Shown here one piece after another: positions 62,104-64,000 of a stretch of DNA of 64,000 nucleotides. The stretch is from a virus, in IMG/VR virus record IMGVR_UViG_3300009508_000011, positions 142,118-206,117 of that record. The stretch is one strand, 5' to 3'. Positions within the stretch are counted from its first letter, which is position 1, and each line of letters starts with the position of its first letter. Both the position numbers and the translations under genes were made by a program. The notes below the pieces were generated by a model that had not been told where the DNA came from, made no database searches, and saw only the letters and a list, made by a program, of their open reading frames with translations.

Positions 62104-64000
62104 ATGTCCACCAAAGATAAGGACACCGTTCTCAAAAGATATGACCCGAAAGCCCAGCGTTTTGATGCAACCACTATTCGTAAGAAATTAGTGGCGGCTA
62201 GCGCTAAGGATGAAGGTCGTGAGGTCGGTTCCCCACAATATAATGTAGATAAAAATTCTGCTCGTAGAGTCGTTGACGATACGGCTGAACATATCACTGA
62301 CGCTAAGTCCGTCTTCGAAGTATTGCCGGATACAAAACTAGCCATGGACATCTTGGTGTCTGTTATCATGTCTCCAAACGATATGATATCAAACGAGCTG
62401 TTATTCCGAGTAAAGGATAGTACTAGCGATGATGAGATAACTCCACTATTACTATCTGTAGTAGAAGACTATTTCACCAATGAACTTAATCTATCTAAGA
62501 TGTGTGTTCCAGCATTGGAAGACATGCTGTTTAAAACAGGTAGTTATCCAGTTATAGCAGTACCACGCTCTAGCATTGATTCAATGATTAATGGTGAGTC
62601 AGTTTCTCTAGAATCCCTATCGGATGACTTCGATGAGGAATTCAACGTTAAGAATATAGGTTTCCTATCGGATAGTACTGACGGTAGCCTTAAAACTTCA
62701 CTGGAGTCATTAGCAGGTCAGTTAACTAGAAACACCGACCCTATTAAGGTAAATAGCTATCTAACGCTTGTGGACAACCCCACGGTACTTAAGAAGCCAT
62801 TGCTTAGTGAACGTATACGTGAAGAACGTAGTCGTAACCTGTTAGGGCTTATGGAATTCATCCCTACTCAAAATGTATCGGTTGAAGATGTTGGTGGGGA
62901 AACTAAGGAAGAGAAAGTAGTTCTTTATAATAAACGTAAGTTTAAGAAGACTCCTTTCATGGAAATGATGGACTGTAAAGAAGTAGATGACGATGAACCT
63001 ATCTTCTTCCACCCTCCATCTGAATCAATCATTCCTATTAATGTACCAGGTGACGTAACTCGTAAAGTTGGGTATTTCATTGTACTTGACGATTCAGGTA
63101 ACCCAGTTAGTGTGGCATCTAGCCGTAAACACTGGGACCGTCTAAAGTCATATTCATCGACCGATGGTGAAGCCACTGAAATAACACGTATCCGTGAACA
63201 ACTCTTCGGTCAAGATGAACATAAAGACATTAAGACCGTTAAGGAAATACACAAGGCGTATGTTACCCATTTAGAGCGTCGTCTACACGATGCGCTTAAG
63301 AATGGTGTACATGGTGATGAAGTAGATGTGGAGATAACAGGCGATGCTGAAATGCTGATGTTATCCCGTGCCCTAGGTCGTATGAAAACACAACTTCTTT
63401 ATATACCTAAAGAGTTGATGGTGTACATGGCGTTTGACTACAATGAACTAGGTGTTGGTAAATCATTGTTGGAGACTACTAAGATAATCTCCTCAATGCG
63501 TGCAATGCTTTTACTTGCCAATACTCAGGCAAGTATGCGTAACTCTACCCCAGGTACTCGTTTAGATATTGAACTAGACCCGATGGATAAAGACCCCGAC
63601 TCTACTGTAGAGAAGGTGTTAGCGTTACGCGAACAGGCATCTCAGGGTTCGTATCCGATTGGTAGTTTGGATTTAACAAACATTGCCAACTCAATGAATC
63701 GTTCCAACATTCAGGTATCTGTATCTAATCACCCTGCTTATCCACAGACTAAAGTAACGAGTGAAGATGTATCTCGTGCGGTTGGTACTGTGGACACTGA
63801 CCTAGAAGACCGTCTACGTGAAAGGCATCATCAAGGTTGGGGTGTTACTCCAGAAATGATTGATGCTACTCGGGAAACCGACTTTGCAGCTAATATCATC
63901 ATGGGTAATAAGTTGATGGTTAAGCGTGTATCAGTTTACCAAGGGGTATTCGTACCATTCCTTACTGATATAGCTAGACTGTTCACTAGACTGTCACCTA
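62104..64000 (+). CDS. Portal-like protein, 3' end cut by the window
   Basis: ATG at 62104 with AAGGAG upstream; 632 codons visible with no stop. The pattern LAMDILVSVIMSPND near the start, then YIPKELMVYMAFDYNELGVGK..., then a Q/S-rich stretch and a C-terminal helix is like phage portal proteins, which form the packaging channel at the head vertex. The gene runs off the window so full length is unknown. Assigned on layout and size. Confidence 0.55.
   Translation, partial: MSTKDKDTVLKRYDPKAQRFDATTIRKKLVAASAKDEGREVGSPQYNVDKNSARRVVDDTAEHITDAKSVFEVLPDTKLAMDILVSVIMSPNDMISNELLFRVKDSTSDDEITPLLLSVVEDYFTNELNLSKMCVPALEDMLFKTGSYPVIAVPRSSIDSMINGESVSLESLSDDFDEEFNVKNIGFLSDSTDGSLKTSLESLAGQLTRNTDPIKVNSYLTLVDNPTVLKKPLLSERIREERSRNLLGLMEFIPTQNVSVEDVGGETKEEKVVLYNKRKFKKTPFMEMMDCKEVDDDEPIFFHPPSESIIPINVPGDVTRKVGYFIVLDDSGNPVSVASSRKHWDRLKSYSSTDGEATEITRIREQLFGQDEHKDIKTVKEIHKAYVTHLERRLHDALKNGVHGDEVDVEITGDAEMLMLSRALGRMKTQLLYIPKELMVYMAFDYNELGVGKSLLETTKIISSMRAMLLLANTQASMRNSTPGTRLDIELDPMDKDPDSTVEKVLALREQASQGSYPIGSLDLTNIANSMNRSNIQVSVSNHPAYPQTKVTSEDVSRAVGTVDTDLEDRLRERHHQGWGVTPEMIDATRETDFAANIIMGNKLMVKRVSVYQGVFVPFLTDIARLFTRLSP

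Overview
The window is a 64 kb piece of a large (jumbo-type) tailed bacteriophage genome. It has tightly packed genes on both strands, Shine-Dalgarno sites suited to a Gram-negative-like host, no tRNA or rRNA genes that I could find, and phage morphogenesis, replication and lysis genes mixed with many unknown ORFs. A spike protein of the gpV/gp5 type suggests a contractile-tail myovirus. The phage carries pieces of its own multisubunit RNA polymerase: a beta-prime part with the DFDGD catalytic motif at 59-1693 and a beta C-terminal part at 14463-15134. This is the arrangement of phiKZ/AR9-like phages. The host species cannot be read from the sequence; a spanin pair with a lipoprotein partner implies a Gram-negative host.

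Layout. 1-10.2 kb: RNA polymerase beta-prime part, then a 2136-residue virion protein with a degenerate LytM domain and a second structural protein. 10.2-22.8 kb: mostly minus-strand genes, including the beta C-terminus, a SLOG-fold (DUF2493) protein, a UvsX/RecA-like recombinase, an RNase HI fusion and structural proteins. 22.9-24.0 kb: spanins. 24.0-28.6 kb: thioredoxin, an SbcC/Rad50-like ATPase and unknowns. 28.6-29.26 kb: a 650-base non-coding region rich in hairpins. 29.3-37.8 kb: small unknown minus-strand genes, a Tad2-like (DUF2829) protein and the plus-strand spike gene. 37.9-52.0 kb: the plus-strand tail-fibre island. 52-59 kb: a minus-strand block of membrane proteins, two HExxH proteins, a phosphoesterase, a holin-like protein, a thymidylate-kinase-like protein and a RuvC-like resolvase. 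59.1-64 kb: two structural proteins on the minus strand and a portal-like protein on the plus strand that runs off the window.

Most striking locus. Two giant fibre-like proteins (1023 and 1464 residues) consist almost entirely of Thr/Ser-rich repeats punctuated by Trp, Tyr, Phe, His, Arg and Lys. Between them lie two overlapping genes: an unrecognised protein and a radical-SAM enzyme with a SPASM-like Cys-rich C-terminus. The arrangement suggests that the radical-SAM enzyme modifies or cross-links the repeat fibres. I regard this as the best candidate for an undescribed system here.

Regulation. A recurrent element, AAAAAATAC followed by exactly 14 bases and a GTATAGAAC-like box, lies upstream of many genes on both strands and is probably a phage promoter class. 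Nearly every convergent junction or gene end carries a hairpin with A and T tracts, often flanked by an outer CATAAA/TTTATG stem next to a GACGGC-type sequence.
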